In this document: piece by piece, positions 32,596-41,486 of the stretch
Layout of the letters: each line of letters starts with the position of its first letter
Position numbering within the stretch: the first letter of the stretch is position 1
NCBI RefSeq assembly: GCF_014243445.1
Contig: NZ_JACLQD010000006.1
Location: 62,001 to 126,000 of the forward strand
Reading direction: 5' to 3'
Length of the DNA stretch: 64,000 nt
Source: Paragemmobacter straminiformis
GTDB taxonomy: Bacteria > Pseudomonadota > Alphaproteobacteria > Rhodobacterales > Rhodobacteraceae
Notes under the pieces: model-generated
Seen by the model: only the letters and a program-made list of their open reading frames with translations
Told to the model about the DNA's origin: nothing
The model's database searches: none
Program-made: the position numbers and the translations under genes

Positions 32596-33983
32596 TGGCC
32601 GATCCTTTCGCGCACGATGGCCTGCAAGGCGGCCAGATCATTCTTCACCCGCGTCACCCGCTCGGGCCGCTGGAACAGGTCGCCCATCCGCACCGGCAGC
32701 GCAGGGCGCACCCCCATCGCGGCTTCCACCGCATCGGGGAACTTCGCCGGATGCGCCGTTGCCAGCGTGATCATCGGGGCCACCCCCAGATGTTCGCCTG
32801 CCACCTTCACCCCCACCGCCGAATGCGGGCACAAGACCTCGCCCGTCGTGGCAAACGCCTGCCGGATCGTGGCCACCGTCTCCTCTTCCGAACAGCGTCC
32901 CGAAGCGAATGTGCCGCGCAACATCTCCAGAGCAGCCTCGCCGATGGCAAAGCCCCCCGCCTTCAGCTCGTCCATCAGCGCCCGCACCGCCGCCCCGTCG
33001 CGCCCGTAGGCATCGAACAGCGCCCGCTCGAAGTTGGACGAGACCTGGATATCCATCGACGGGCTGATCGACGGCTTGACCCCGTCGGTCACGTAAGCCC
33101 CCGATCTTATCGCACGGTCCAGAATGTCGTTCTGGTTGGTGGCAATCACCAGACGCTCGATCGGCAATCCCATCTTGCGCGCGATGTAACCGGCGAAGAT
33201 ATCCCCGAAATTCCCCGTAGGCACCGTAAAGGAAACCGCCCGCTCCGGCGCGCCCAGCGACACAGCGCTGCTGAAGTAATAGACCACCTGCGCCAGCACC
33301 CGCGCCCAGTTGATGCTGTTCACCCCCGCCAGCCGCACGCCATCGCGAAAGGCAAAGTCGTTGAACATGTCCTTCACGCGCGCCTGACAGTCATCGAAAT
33401 CCCCGTCCACCGCCAGCGCATGGACATTGGCCTCGACCGGCGTGGTCATCTGCCGCCGCTGCACCTCTGACACGCGCCCATGCGGGAACAGGATGAACAC
33501 ATCCACATTGCTCAGCCCGCGGAACGCCTCGATCGCCGCCGATCCGGTGTCGCCGCTGGTCGCGCCCACGATGGTGATCCGCTCGCCGCTTTTCGCCAAG
33601 GCCGCCTGCATCATCTGCCCGATAAGCTGCATGGCGAAATCCTTGAACGCCAGCGTCGGGCCGTGGAACAGCTCCAGCAGGAAATGGTTCGGCCCCAACT
33701 GCACCAGCGGCGCCCGCGCCGCATGGCCGAAACCGGAATAGGCCTTGGCGATCAACTCGCGGAACTCGCCATCCCCGAAGGTGTCGCCCAGAAAGGGCCG
33801 CATCACGCGAAAGGCGATCTCCTCATAGGGCAGCCCCGCCAGCGCCGCGATCTCGGCCTTCGACATCACCGGCACGGTTTCCGGCACGTAAAGCCCGCCG
33901 TCGCGGGCAAGCCCCGTCATCATCGCCTCTCCGAAGCTCAGCACCGGAGCCGCCCCGCGGGTCGAGATATAGTTCATCGTCAT
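32592..33983 (-). CDS. thrC: Threonine synthase
   Basis: A 463-residue PLP-dependent (fold type II) enzyme converting O-phospho-L-homoserine to threonine. The N-terminal YISTRGAAPVLSF is typical, and the PLP lysine is K114 in LAFKDFAMQL, with the phosphate-binding GATSGDTGSAA near 142. Two starts are possible: 33983 (AGG five bases upstream) or the ATG two codons later; I chose the first. It follows surf1 by 29 bases and runs into the M16 peptidase gene by overlap. Confidence 0.94.
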   Translation of the reverse strand: MTMNYISTRGAAPVLSFGEAMMTGLARDGGLYVPETVPVMSKAEIAALAGLPYEEIAFRVMRPFLGDTFGDGEFRELIAKAYSGFGHAARAPLVQLGPNHFLLELFHGPTLAFKDFAMQLIGQMMQAALAKSGERITIVGATSGDTGSAAIEAFRGLSNVDVFILFPHGRVSEVQRRQMTTPVEANVHALAVDGDFDDCQARVKDMFNDFAFRDGVRLAGVNSINWARVLAQVVYYFSSAVSLGAPERAVSFTVPTGNFGDIFAGYIARKMGLPIERLVIATNQNDILDRAIRSGAYVTDGVKPSISPSMDIQVSSNFERALFDAYGRDGAAVRALMDELKAGGFAIGEAALEMLRGTFASGRCSEEETVATIRQAFATTGEVLCPHSAVGVKVAGEHLGVAPMITLATAHPAKFPDAVEAAMGVRPALPVRMGDLFQRPERVTRVKNDLAALQAIVRERIGH

Positions 33984-34012
33984 GTCGCCTGTCGCCCACT
34001 TGTTCCGAAGGG

Positions 34013-34693
34013 TCAAACCGTCCGCTGCCTGATACGCCAGAGAAGATAGACTGTCATCCCCAGCCACACCGCCGCCAGCGAAAACCACGTGATCGCGTAT
34101 TGCAGATGGTCATTGGGAATAGCCGAAGTATCGACCGGCATCGGCTCGATCTCGCCACCGGTTGGTTCACGCGCGACAATAAATGTCGGCTCCGTACGCA
34201 AGGCCGAGGCGATGGCATCGGCATCGCGCGCGAACCACAGCCCCGTCGTCGCATCCGGCGGCGGCGTGTAGCCATCCACCTCGTCGGGCCAATGCAGGTT
34301 GCCCACCACCACCGCCTCGCCCGAAACGCGCGGCGCGGCGCGCATTTCATCGGTGACGAACCCCCGGTCCACCAGCACCCGCCGCCCGCCGGGGGCGGCG
34401 CCGGTCTCGAAAACCTCGATCACCCGCACCCCCGCCCCGATCTGCTTGCGGCTCACCAGCACATCCACATGCTCGCCCGTGAACCGCCCGACCACACGCA
34501 CCGGCAGGTAACTGTCGCGCGCGCGGTCGATGGTTTCCGGCAGGTCGACAGGGGCCGCCACGATGCGCGCGTCGATATCGGCCAGCACGGCCTCTTTCCA
34601 CGCCAACCGCTCCACCTGCCAGACCCCCAGCCCGATCAGGATCGCCGCCCCCGTCAACCCGAAGAGCAAAGGCACAAGCATCCGGCGCAACAT
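34013..34693 (-). CDS. SURF1-family cytochrome oxidase assembly protein
   Basis: A 226-residue inner-membrane protein with a membrane segment at each end (LLFGLTGAAILIGLGVWQV and ITWFSLAAVWLGMTVYLL) and a periplasmic domain between them. The family signatures GVWQVERLAWK near 21-31 and RVLVDRGFV near 106 are clear. SURF1 helps insert heme a into the aa3 oxidase. GGAAGGA upstream fixes the start at 34693. It lies downstream of ctaE, separated by a 3'-end element. Confidence 0.92.
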   Translation of the reverse strand: MLRRMLVPLLFGLTGAAILIGLGVWQVERLAWKEAVLADIDARIVAAPVDLPETIDRARDSYLPVRVVGRFTGEHVDVLVSRKQIGAGVRVIEVFETGAAPGGRRVLVDRGFVTDEMRAAPRVSGEAVVVGNLHWPDEVDGYTPPPDATTGLWFARDADAIASALRTEPTFIVAREPTGGEIEPMPVDTSAIPNDHLQYAITWFSLAAVWLGMTVYLLWRIRQRTV

Positions 34694-34770
34694 CGTCAAT
34701 CCTTCCAAAGCAAGAAGCGCGAGGCAATCGCCCCGCGCTCCCGTTACCCGCCAAGGTCAGGGGCTCTCCC

Positions 34771-34827
34771 CTTTCACCTTTGCTGAAATACTCTGCGGGG
34801 GGGTCAGGGGGGGCGCAAAGCCCCCCC
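34771..34827 (-). repeat. 3'-end element, copy 5 (after ctaE)
   Basis: On the minus strand 33 bases after ctaE: hairpin GGGGGGGC-TTTGC-GCCCCCCC (34807-34827), then CCCCCCCGCAGAGTATTT and CAGCAAAGGTGAAAGG. It lies between two genes of the oxidase operon, so it may attenuate expression of surf1 and thrC relative to the structural subunits. Confidence 0.7.
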
Positions 34828-34859
34828 TGCGTTTTCAGCAGACCGCCCGCGTCAGGCCC

Positions 34860-35660
34860 TTAGCGGCCCCAGACATAGATCGAGGCGAACAGGAACAGCC
34901 AGACCACGTCCACAAAGTGCCAGTACCAGGCGGCAGCCTCGAAACCGATGTGCTGCTCGGGGGTGAAATGGCCCTTAGCGGCGCGGAAGTAGCAGACCAA
35001 CAGGAAGATCGTCCCGATGATCACGTGAAAGCCATGAAAGCCCGTCGCCATGAAGAACGAGGCGCCATAGATGTTGCCCGCAAAGCCAAAGGCGGCATGG
35101 CTGTATTCAAAGGCCTGGAACACCGTGAACAAAAGCCCCAGCGCCACGGCAAGCAGCAGGCCGTTCTTCAGGTCCTTGCGGTTGTTCTCATGCACCAGCG
35201 CATGGTGCGCCCAGGTCGCCGCCGCGCCCGAGCAAAGCAGGATCAGCGTGTTGATCAGCGGCAGGTGCCACGGGTCGAAAGTCTCGATCCCGGCGGGCGG
35301 CCAGACACCGTCGACGGCCGGATATTCCGGACCCATCGGATACATGGCATGTTTGAAGAAGGTCCAGAACCATGCCGCGAAGAACATCACTTCCGACATG
35401 ATGAACATGATGAAGCCGTAGCGCAGGCCGATGCGGACCACGGGCGTATGGTCGCCCGTCTGCCCCTCGTGCACCACGTCCGACCACCAGGCGAACATGA
35501 CGTAAAGCACGCCGGCCAGCCCGATCAGGCCCAGCCAGGGGCCCATGCCGTGCATCCACAGGACAGCGCCGAACAGCATGGCAAAAGCCGACACCGCGCC
35601 AAGGAACGGCCAGATCGACGGGTGCAGAATGTGGTAATCGTGATTTTTGGCCTGTGCCAT
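34860..35660 (-). CDS. ctaE: Cytochrome c oxidase subunit III
   Basis: A 266-residue integral membrane protein with seven predicted segments. It begins [18 protein letters not shown], matching the subunit III start HDYHLVDPSPWP, and has the conserved [17 protein letters not shown] and [10 protein letters not shown]. It is a core subunit of the aa3-type oxidase. It follows ctaG by 24 bases. Subunit I (ctaD) is not in this window, as is common in this family. Confidence 0.96.
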   Translation of the reverse strand: MAQAKNHDYHILHPSIWPFLGAVSAFAMLFGAVLWMHGMGPWLGLIGLAGVLYVMFAWWSDVVHEGQTGDHTPVVRIGLRYGFIMFIMSEVMFFAAWFWTFFKHAMYPMGPEYPAVDGVWPPAGIETFDPWHLPLINTLILLCSGAAATWAHHALVHENNRKDLKNGLLLAVALGLLFTVFQAFEYSHAAFGFAGNIYGASFFMATGFHGFHVIIGTIFLLVCYFRAAKGHFTPEQHIGFEAAAWYWHFVDVVWLFLFASIYVWGR

Positions 35661-35684
35661 GTCCGGTTTCCCTCGCGTTTCTTG

Positions 35685-36254
35685 TCAGTTTACCGCTTCG
35701 CCTTGGGACGCGGCAAGAGCCGCCTGTTCCTCGGTCAGCGGTGTCTCGAAGAACGTGTAAGAGAGGGTGATCTCTTTCACGTATTGGCCTTCCGGGTCCT
35801 TCAGCATCTCGGGGTCCACGAAGAACGACACGGGCATTTCCACCCGCTCGCCCGGTTTCAGGACCTGCTCGGTAAAGCAGAAGCACGCGATCTTGTCGAA
35901 ATAGCCGCCCGCCGCATCCGGCGTGACGTTGTAGCTCGCCGTCCCCGCAACGGTGCGGCTCGACGTGTTGTAGGCTTCGTAAAAGGCCAGCGCGTTCTCG
36001 CCGATCCGCACGACCATCTCGCGCTGCATCGGCTTGAACTGCCACGGCATCCCTTTTTCGGTCGATGCGTCAAACCGCACGATCACCGTCTGGTCCAGAA
36101 TCTCGTCCGGCGCCTTGGCGGCCACCCCCGTGGTGCCGGCAAAGCCCGTCACACGGCAGAACCACGAATAGAAGGGCACGGCGGCAAAGGACAGTGACGC
36201 CATCAGCACCACGACGCCCACCAGATAGAAAGCGGTGCGGTTCTGCCGTTGCAT
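35685..36254 (-). CDS. ctaG: Cytochrome c oxidase assembly protein CtaG/Cox11
   Basis: A 189-residue membrane-anchored copper chaperone that delivers copper to the CuB site of subunit I. One N-terminal membrane segment (YLVGVVVLMASLSFAAVPFY) is followed by a periplasmic domain with the FCRVTGF cysteine and the CuB-delivery motif CFCFTEQ near 125, then PVSFFVDPE. ATG at 36254 overlaps the stop of the small gene before it; a GTG one codon earlier is possible. Confidence 0.94.
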   Translation of the reverse strand: MQRQNRTAFYLVGVVVLMASLSFAAVPFYSWFCRVTGFAGTTGVAAKAPDEILDQTVIVRFDASTEKGMPWQFKPMQREMVVRIGENALAFYEAYNTSSRTVAGTASYNVTPDAAGGYFDKIACFCFTEQVLKPGERVEMPVSFFVDPEMLKDPEGQYVKEITLSYTFFETPLTEEQAALAASQGEAVN

Positions 36255-36427
36255 CACTGCCCCTCCACCACGGTGCCATCGGGATTGTGCTTCATCTTGC
36301 CCTCTTCGGTGACCTTCACCACCGTCAGCGCAAAGACCAGCAGGATGAACGCGCCCAGCGTCAGGCCCACACCCAGATTGCGCGAAAAGCGCCGCTTGTG
36401 GATTTCATGCTCGGGACGGAATGCCAT
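36254..36427 (-). CDS. Small single-pass membrane protein of the cta operon
   Basis: A 57-residue protein starting MAFRPEHEIHKRRFSRN, with one membrane segment (VGLTLGAFILLVFALTVVKV) and a short hydrophilic tail. A small gene of this kind between ctaB and ctaG is a regular feature of alphaproteobacterial oxidase operons (often listed as an oxidase assembly protein or CoxF). It starts one base after the ctaB stop and overlaps ctaG. Its specific role is not known to me. Confidence 0.85.
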   Translation of the reverse strand: MAFRPEHEIHKRRFSRNLGVGLTLGAFILLVFALTVVKVTEEGKMKHNPDGTVVEGQ

Positions 36428-36428
36428 C

Positions 36429-37361
36429 TTACCAGCCCCCCAGCCCATAGGGCCGCAATGCGGCCTCGGCCAGAATGGCCCCGAAATGCAGGAACAGATA
36501 GTAGAGCGAGAAGCGGAACACCGACTTCTCGACCGCGTAGCTGTCGGCCTCGGCCACGGCCTCGTCGCGGTTGAAGATGCGCCACGCCCCCCACAGGAAC
36601 CAGCCGTTCAAGGCCAGCGCCGCCGCAAGGTAGATCGGCCCGCCGATACCGGTAAAGGCCGCACCCACGGCCACGGGGGCCAAAAGGATCGTATAGACCA
36701 GAATGTGCTTGCGCGTCGACTTGCGCCCGTGCGTCACCGTCAGCATCGGCACGCCCGCGTTGGAATAGTCTTCCTTCATGAACAGCGCCAAAGCCCAGAA
36801 ATGCGGCGGCGTCCACATGAAGATCAGCGCGAACATCAAGACCGCCTCAAGGCTGATATGCCCCGTCGCCGCCACCCAGCCGATCATGGGCGGGAAAGCC
36901 CCCGCCGCGCCACCGATCACGATGTTCTGCGGCGTCGACCGCTTCAGCCACATCGAATAGACCACGGCGTAGAAAAAGATGGTAAAGGCCAGCAGGCCCG
37001 CCGCCAGCCAGTTCGACGCCAGCCCCAGCATGACGACCGAAATCCCCGACAGCGCCATGCCCAGACCCAGCGCCTCGCCCGCCGCGACCTTGCCCGACGG
37101 CACCGGCCGCTTCGCCGTGCGCCGCATCACGGCGTCGATATCGGCATCCCACCACATGTTCAAAGCGCCCGAAGCGCCCGCGCCCAGCGCGATGAACAGG
37201 ATCGAGGCCAGCATCACCACCGGATGCACGCTGACCGGCGCCACAAGCAGGCCGACCAGCGCGGTAAAGACCACAAGCGACATGACGCGCGGCTTCAGAA
37301 GCTGCACGTAATCGCCAAAGCCCGCCTCTTCCGGCTGCTCGTAGGCGTGGATATCGCTCAT
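36429..37361 (-). CDS. ctaB: Protoheme IX farnesyltransferase (heme O synthase)
   Basis: A 310-residue UbiA-family membrane prenyltransferase with about nine segments, making heme O from heme B for the oxidase. The first Asp-rich motif is NMWWDADIDAVMRR and the family signature LLKPRVMSLVVFTALVG is at the start. ATG at 37361 has AAGGA eight bases upstream and is preferred over 37370. Sits between ctaC and the small gene. Confidence 0.95.
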   Translation of the reverse strand: MSDIHAYEQPEEAGFGDYVQLLKPRVMSLVVFTALVGLLVAPVSVHPVVMLASILFIALGAGASGALNMWWDADIDAVMRRTAKRPVPSGKVAAGEALGLGMALSGISVVMLGLASNWLAAGLLAFTIFFYAVVYSMWLKRSTPQNIVIGGAAGAFPPMIGWVAATGHISLEAVLMFALIFMWTPPHFWALALFMKEDYSNAGVPMLTVTHGRKSTRKHILVYTILLAPVAVGAAFTGIGGPIYLAAALALNGWFLWGAWRIFNRDEAVAEADSYAVEKSVFRFSLYYLFLHFGAILAEAALRPYGLGGW

Positions 37362-37386
37362 CGGTTTCATCCTTGAAAGTCGGAAG

Positions 37387-37407
37387 CGGCCCCGTCCCCC
37401 GGGGCCG
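37387..37407 (-). terminator. Hairpin between ctaC and ctaB
   Basis: CGGCCCC-loop-GGGGCCG, a perfect 7-bp stem with a 7-nt loop, 22 bases after the ctaC stop. No T-run; likely an intra-operon attenuator or stabiliser. Confidence 0.45.
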
Positions 37408-37428
37408 TCCCATCGGCCCGCCGGGGCC

Positions 37429-38346
37429 TCAGTTGTTCGCGGCGACCTTGACCGGCTGCGCCAGATCGGCCGCCGAAAGCACCACATCGCCGGCCGCTGC
37501 CTTGGCAACCCAGGCGTCATAGACCTCCTGGCTCACGACCTTGACGGTGATCGGCATATAGGCGTGCATCTGCCCGCACAGCTCCGAGCACTGGCCGAAG
37601 TAGATGCCTTCCTTCTCGGCCTTGAACCACAGATGCGCCAGACGGCCCGGAACGCCATCCTGCATCACGCCAAAGGCGGGGATCTTCCACGAATGGATCA
37701 CATCCGCACCCGTCACCTGCATCACGATGGTCTTGTTCACCGGAACGACCACGGCGGTGTCGGTGGCCAGCAGGAACTGGTCCTTGGTGTAGCCCGCATC
37801 GACAAGCTGCTTCTCGACCTCCGGCGTCATCTGGTTCGTGCCGCCGGTTGCGGGCGAGCCGATCATGTAGCTGTCAAAGGCAATGCCGTTGTCGGGGTAT
37901 TCATAGGACCAGTACCACTGGTTCCCCGTCACCTTGATCGTGACATCCGCCACCGGAATTTCCTGCTGCTTGAACAGCACGGGCAGCGAGAACGACCCGA
38001 TGAACACCAGAATCAGGATCGGCACGATGGTCCATGCGATTTCCAGCGGCGAGTTGTGCGTGAACTTGGCCGGAACCTTGTTGGCGCGCGAATTGTAGCG
38101 GACGATCGTATAGATCAGCAGCCCGGTCACAAAGACCACGATCACCGAGATGATGATCAGGAGCATGTGGTCCAGCCCCTGCAAGTCCGAGGCAAGCTCG
38201 GTCGCGGCGGGCTGGAAGCCCATCTTCTCCGCAACGGGCTGGCCCACGACTTCCAGCGTCTGCGCGCTCGCAGCGCCCGAGCCGATCATGGCAGCAAATC
38301 CGGTCAGGCCCGCGGCCATACCCTTCTGAATGGTCGAAAGACGCAT
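37429..38346 (-). CDS. ctaC: Cytochrome c oxidase subunit II
   Basis: A 305-residue subunit with a signal peptide (residues 1-28, SGAASA), two membrane segments (MLLIIISVIVVFVTGLLIY and AWTIVPILILVFIGSFSLPV) and a periplasmic CuA domain. The CuA ligands are all visible: H218, C253, C257, H261 and M264 (CSELCGQMHAYM). It accepts electrons from cytochrome c. It is the first gene of the minus-strand cta operon, divergent to tldD, with an FNR-type box in the shared upstream region. Confidence 0.96.
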   Translation of the reverse strand: MRLSTIQKGMAAGLTGFAAMIGSGAASAQTLEVVGQPVAEKMGFQPAATELASDLQGLDHMLLIIISVIVVFVTGLLIYTIVRYNSRANKVPAKFTHNSPLEIAWTIVPILILVFIGSFSLPVLFKQQEIPVADVTIKVTGNQWYWSYEYPDNGIAFDSYMIGSPATGGTNQMTPEVEKQLVDAGYTKDQFLLATDTAVVVPVNKTIVMQVTGADVIHSWKIPAFGVMQDGVPGRLAHLWFKAEKEGIYFGQCSELCGQMHAYMPITVKVVSQEVYDAWVAKAAAGDVVLSAADLAQPVKVAANN

Positions 38347-38508
38347 GTTCGTTTCCCGTCTCAGTGCGCGGCTGCTTGCCGCTGCTTTTTTCGGCCTGCC
38401 CGCCGGCCCGCAACAAGCCACCGCGCAGAATCCCGTTGTTTCCGGCCTGCTTGAAACCATATTAAGGGCGGCGCGACAAGCAAAACCGTTGCGGCAAAAG
38501 CGCGCCGT

Positions 38509-38522
38509 TTGACCCAGATCAA
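38509..38522. promoter_or_regulatory. FNR/CRP-type box between ctaC and tldD
   Basis: TTGACCCAGATCAA fits TTGAC-N4-ATCAA, close to the FnrL consensus of Rhodobacter (TTGAT-N4-ATCAA). It is 12 bp upstream of the tldD start and about 165 bp upstream of ctaC. Its position suggests repression of tldD or distal action on ctaC; this is a single sequence match. Confidence 0.45.
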
Positions 38523-38534
38523 GGACAGCCCCCG

Positions 38535-39956
38535 ATGACAGACGCGCCCTTCCGGCCCTTTGAAACCCTTTTGGATGAAGGGGTTGCACTTGCGGTGCTG
38601 CGTCAGGCCACCGCGGGGGCCGATGATGGCGAACTCTTTCTCGAACGCAAAAGATCCGAAGGCATCGTCCTCGATGACGGGCGCATCAAGAACGCCGCCT
38701 ATGACGCCTCCGAAGGCTTCGGCCTGCGCGCCGTGCGGGGCGAGGTCGCAGGCTACGCCCATTCCACCGAAATCAGCGAGAAATCGCTGCGCCGCGCGGC
38801 CGAAACCGCCCGCCTCGCCGTGGGCGACGGTGGCGGCACATTGGCCGATGCGCCCAAAGGCACCAACGTCCGGCTCTACACCGATGCCGATCCGATGCTC
38901 GACGCCACCTTCGCGGGCAAACTCGACGTGCTGAAAGAGATCGACGCCTTCGCCCGCGCGCTCGACCCGCGCATCGTGCAGGTCTCGGCCACGCTCTCGG
39001 CGGGCCTGCAAGAGGTCGAGATCCTCCGCCCCGAAGGACTGCGCCTGTCCGACATCCGCCCGATGGCCCGCCTCAACGTCTCGGTCATCGTCGAAGAGAA
39101 CGGGCGCCGCGAACAGGGCGGCACCGGCGCGGGCGGCCGCTTCGGCCTTGCCCGCCTGCTCGACCGCGGCTTCTGGCAACCGATGGTCCACGAGGCGCTG
39201 CGCATCGCCCTCGTCAACCTCGGCGCGGTTCCGGCACCGGCCGGCGTGATGGATGTGGTCCTCGGCCCCGGCTGGCCCGGCATCCTGCTGCACGAAGCCA
39301 TCGGCCACGGGCTGGAAGGCGACTTCAACCGCAAAGAGACCTCGGCCTTCGCGGGCCTCCTCGGGCAGCGCATCGCGGCCCCCGGCGTGACCGTGCTCGA
39401 TGACGGCACGATTCCCGACCGCCGCGGCTCGATCTCGGTCGATGACGAAGGCACCCCCTCGGGCAAGACTGTCCTGATCGAGGACGGCATCCTTGTCGGC
39501 TACATGCAAGACCGCCAGAACGCCCGCCTCATGGGCGTCGCCCCCACAGGAAACGGCCGCCGCGAAAGCTTTGCCCATATCCCGATGCCGCGCATGACCA
39601 ACACCTACATGCTCGGCGGGCAGGACGATCCGCAAGACATCCTCGCCAGCCTGAAGGACGGCATCTATGCCGTGGGCTTCGGCGGCGGTCAGGTCGACAT
39701 CACCAACGGCAAATTCGTCTTTTCCTGCACCGAGGCTTATCGCGTGCAGAACGGCAAGATCATCGCCCCCGTCAAAGGGGCCACGCTGATCGGCGACGGG
39801 GCCACCGCCCTGAAACAGATCCGCGCCATCGGCAACGATCTCGCCCTCGACCCCGGCATCGGCAATTGCGGCAAGGCCGGCCAATGGGTTCCCGTGGGCG
39901 TGGGCCAACCCACCCTGCTGATCGGCGGCCTGACCGTCGGCGGTTCTGCCGCCTAG
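38535..39956 (+). CDS. tldD: TldD metalloprotease
   Basis: A 473-residue member of the TldD/PmbA family. The HEAIGH motif (HExxxH, 253-258) followed by GLEGD carries the zinc site. With PmbA/TldE it forms a heterodimeric protease that cleaves unfolded peptides and matures some ribosomal peptides, and helps degrade the CcdA antitoxin in E. coli. The pmbA partner is not in this window. The gene is monocistronic and ends in a 3'-end element. Confidence 0.95.
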   Translation: MTDAPFRPFETLLDEGVALAVLRQATAGADDGELFLERKRSEGIVLDDGRIKNAAYDASEGFGLRAVRGEVAGYAHSTEISEKSLRRAAETARLAVGDGGGTLADAPKGTNVRLYTDADPMLDATFAGKLDVLKEIDAFARALDPRIVQVSATLSAGLQEVEILRPEGLRLSDIRPMARLNVSVIVEENGRREQGGTGAGGRFGLARLLDRGFWQPMVHEALRIALVNLGAVPAPAGVMDVVLGPGWPGILLHEAIGHGLEGDFNRKETSAFAGLLGQRIAAPGVTVLDDGTIPDRRGSISVDDEGTPSGKTVLIEDGILVGYMQDRQNARLMGVAPTGNGRRESFAHIPMPRMTNTYMLGGQDDPQDILASLKDGIYAVGFGGGQVDITNGKFVFSCTEAYRVQNGKIIAPVKGATLIGDGATALKQIRAIGNDLALDPGIGNCGKAGQWVPVGVGQPTLLIGGLTVGGSAA

Positions 39957-39980
39957 CCCGCAACACCGCCTGCGGGACAA

Positions 39981-40050
39981 GGGGGGCCGTCTGCCCCCCA
40001 CGGCGCGGCACGCCGCGCCTCCCCCCGAGGATATTTGATCGAGCATGAAA
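39981..40050 (+). repeat. 3'-end element, copy 6 (after tldD)
   Basis: Hairpin GGGGGGC/GCCCCCC (39981-39999), hairpin GGCGCGGC/GCCGCGCC (40002-40019), then CTCCCCCCGAGGATATTT and GATCGAGCATGAAAGG, a hybrid of the two right-hand motifs. Confidence 0.7.
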
Positions 40051-40088
40051 GGCGGCAGGTCACGGCAGCGTCACGCCTGCCCGCTTTC

Positions 40089-40153
40089 CCCTTCATCCTT
40101 GCCCAAATACTCCGGGGGGCGGCTCGCCTTGCGAGCCGGGGGGCTGGCCCCCC
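40089..40153 (-). repeat. 3'-end element, copy 7 (facing tldD)
   Basis: On the minus strand: hairpin GGGGGGC-CA-GCCCCCC (40138-40153), hairpin GGCTCGC-AAG-GCGAGCC (40121-40137), then CCCCCCGGAGTATTT and GGGCAAGGATGAAGGGG. It is about 170 bases after the MFS stop. The rest of the gap (40154-40325) holds only a direct repeat TTAACCCTAA at 40249 and 40267. Confidence 0.68.
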
Positions 40154-40325
40154 GCTTGGGACCGATCCGGCAAACGGCCCCGCCCGCCATCCGGTCACGC
40201 CCTTGCCCCGAGGCGCAAGATGCGGCCCCGCCACCAAGGCCCGGGCCATTAACCCTAACACCCCCGTTAACCCTAATATCCGGTAAAAGCGCCGCGCATC
40301 GCGTCTGCATCGGCCGTGCATCCGC

Positions 40326-41486
40326 TCACCCTTCGGACGCCACCGCCCAAACCGCCCCCAGCGCGATGACGAAAGCCATGGCAATCACAAGCCAGGGCCC
40401 GCCGAACGCCAGCAGCCCCGCCCCCAGCGGCGCGGACACTGCCGAAGCGACAAGGCCCGGAATCGCCATCAACCCCGCCGTGGCCCCGTATCTCTCTTGC
40501 CCCAACCGCTCGGCCACCAGCACCGGCCGCAGGATCGTAAGGATGCCCATGCCCGCGCCCTGCAAGGCTGCAAAGCCAAAGACCAGCACGTGCAACCCGC
40601 CGGAAAACCACAGGAAAACGGGCGCCGCGACCACCACGGCCATCGTGAACCACAGCGCCCAAAGGCTGCTCATCCGCCCCCCCGCGCCCATCAGCACCAG
40701 CCGCCCGATCACCTGCGCCGGCCCCACCGTCGCCGCCGCCGCCACAGCCACGCCTGCTGCCAAGCCCATCCCGTCGAACATCGGACGCAGGTAGTTCATC
40801 AGCATCCAGTGGTTCAGGTTGACCAGCGCAAACAGCACCGCCAGCCGCACGAAGGCCCGTTCCGCCACGATCGCCCGCCAGGGGATCACCCGTCGCGCCC
40901 GCTGCGAAACCTCGTCCGGCACGCCCCGCGCCACCACCCGCGCGCCCCAGGCCTGCACGGGCAACATCACCCCGACTGCCACGAAAATCGCAACCCTTAC
41001 AGCGACTTGCCAACCCCAATGGTCCGCGATCCAGGCACCTGCCGGAAAGGCCAGCGTGCTGGCCAGCCCGGCAACCAGCGTCACCTGCGTGATCGTCGCC
41101 CGCGCCGCCGCCCCGTGCCTGCGCACCAGCAAGCCGAAGCAGACGTCATAAAGGCACATCGCCTGCGCCGCCCCCAGACCCGCCCAGGCCAACAGATAGC
41201 CCACCGGCGCAACCCAGACCACCAGCACCCCCAGCGCCGCCGCCCCGACCAATGGCCCCGCCGTCAGCAAGACAACCGCCTGCCCCCGGTCCACCCGCCG
41301 CCCGATCACCGGCGCCAGCACGGCCGAGACCGCAATCGCCAGCGTAGGCCCCGCCGCCAGCACCCAATGCGGCCAGTCCAGCCCCTGTTGCCAATAGAGG
41401 ATCAGCGCCGCGAAAATGTAGAAGAAACAGGCATATCCCAGCATCTGCCCGAAGGCGAGCGCCCAGACCGCCGCCCGTTCCCTCAT
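40326..41486 (-). CDS. MFS transporter
   Basis: A 386-residue transporter with about twelve membrane segments in two six-helix halves; the loop between helices 2 and 3 reads GRRVDRGQ, the typical MFS Gly/Arg/Asp signature. The start at 41486 overlaps the M32 carboxypeptidase stop by four bases (ATGA). It is the third gene of ctaA - M32 peptidase - MFS. The substrate is unknown; peptide or amino-acid movement would suit the neighbour but is speculation. Confidence 0.85.
   Translation of the reverse strand: MRERAAVWALAFGQMLGYACFFYIFAALILYWQQGLDWPHWVLAAGPTLAIAVSAVLAPVIGRRVDRGQAVVLLTAGPLVGAAALGVLVVWVAPVGYLLAWAGLGAAQAMCLYDVCFGLLVRRHGAAARATITQVTLVAGLASTLAFPAGAWIADHWGWQVAVRVAIFVAVGVMLPVQAWGARVVARGVPDEVSQRARRVIPWRAIVAERAFVRLAVLFALVNLNHWMLMNYLRPMFDGMGLAAGVAVAAAATVGPAQVIGRLVLMGAGGRMSSLWALWFTMAVVVAAPVFLWFSGGLHVLVFGFAALQGAGMGILTILRPVLVAERLGQERYGATAGLMAIPGLVASAVSAPLGAGLLAFGGPWLVIAMAFVIALGAVWAVASEG

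Noticed and set aside
40249-40276. Direct repeat TTAACCCTAA twice, 18 bp apart
   Set aside because: Lies downstream of both flanking genes, so an operator role is unlikely; too short to interpret.
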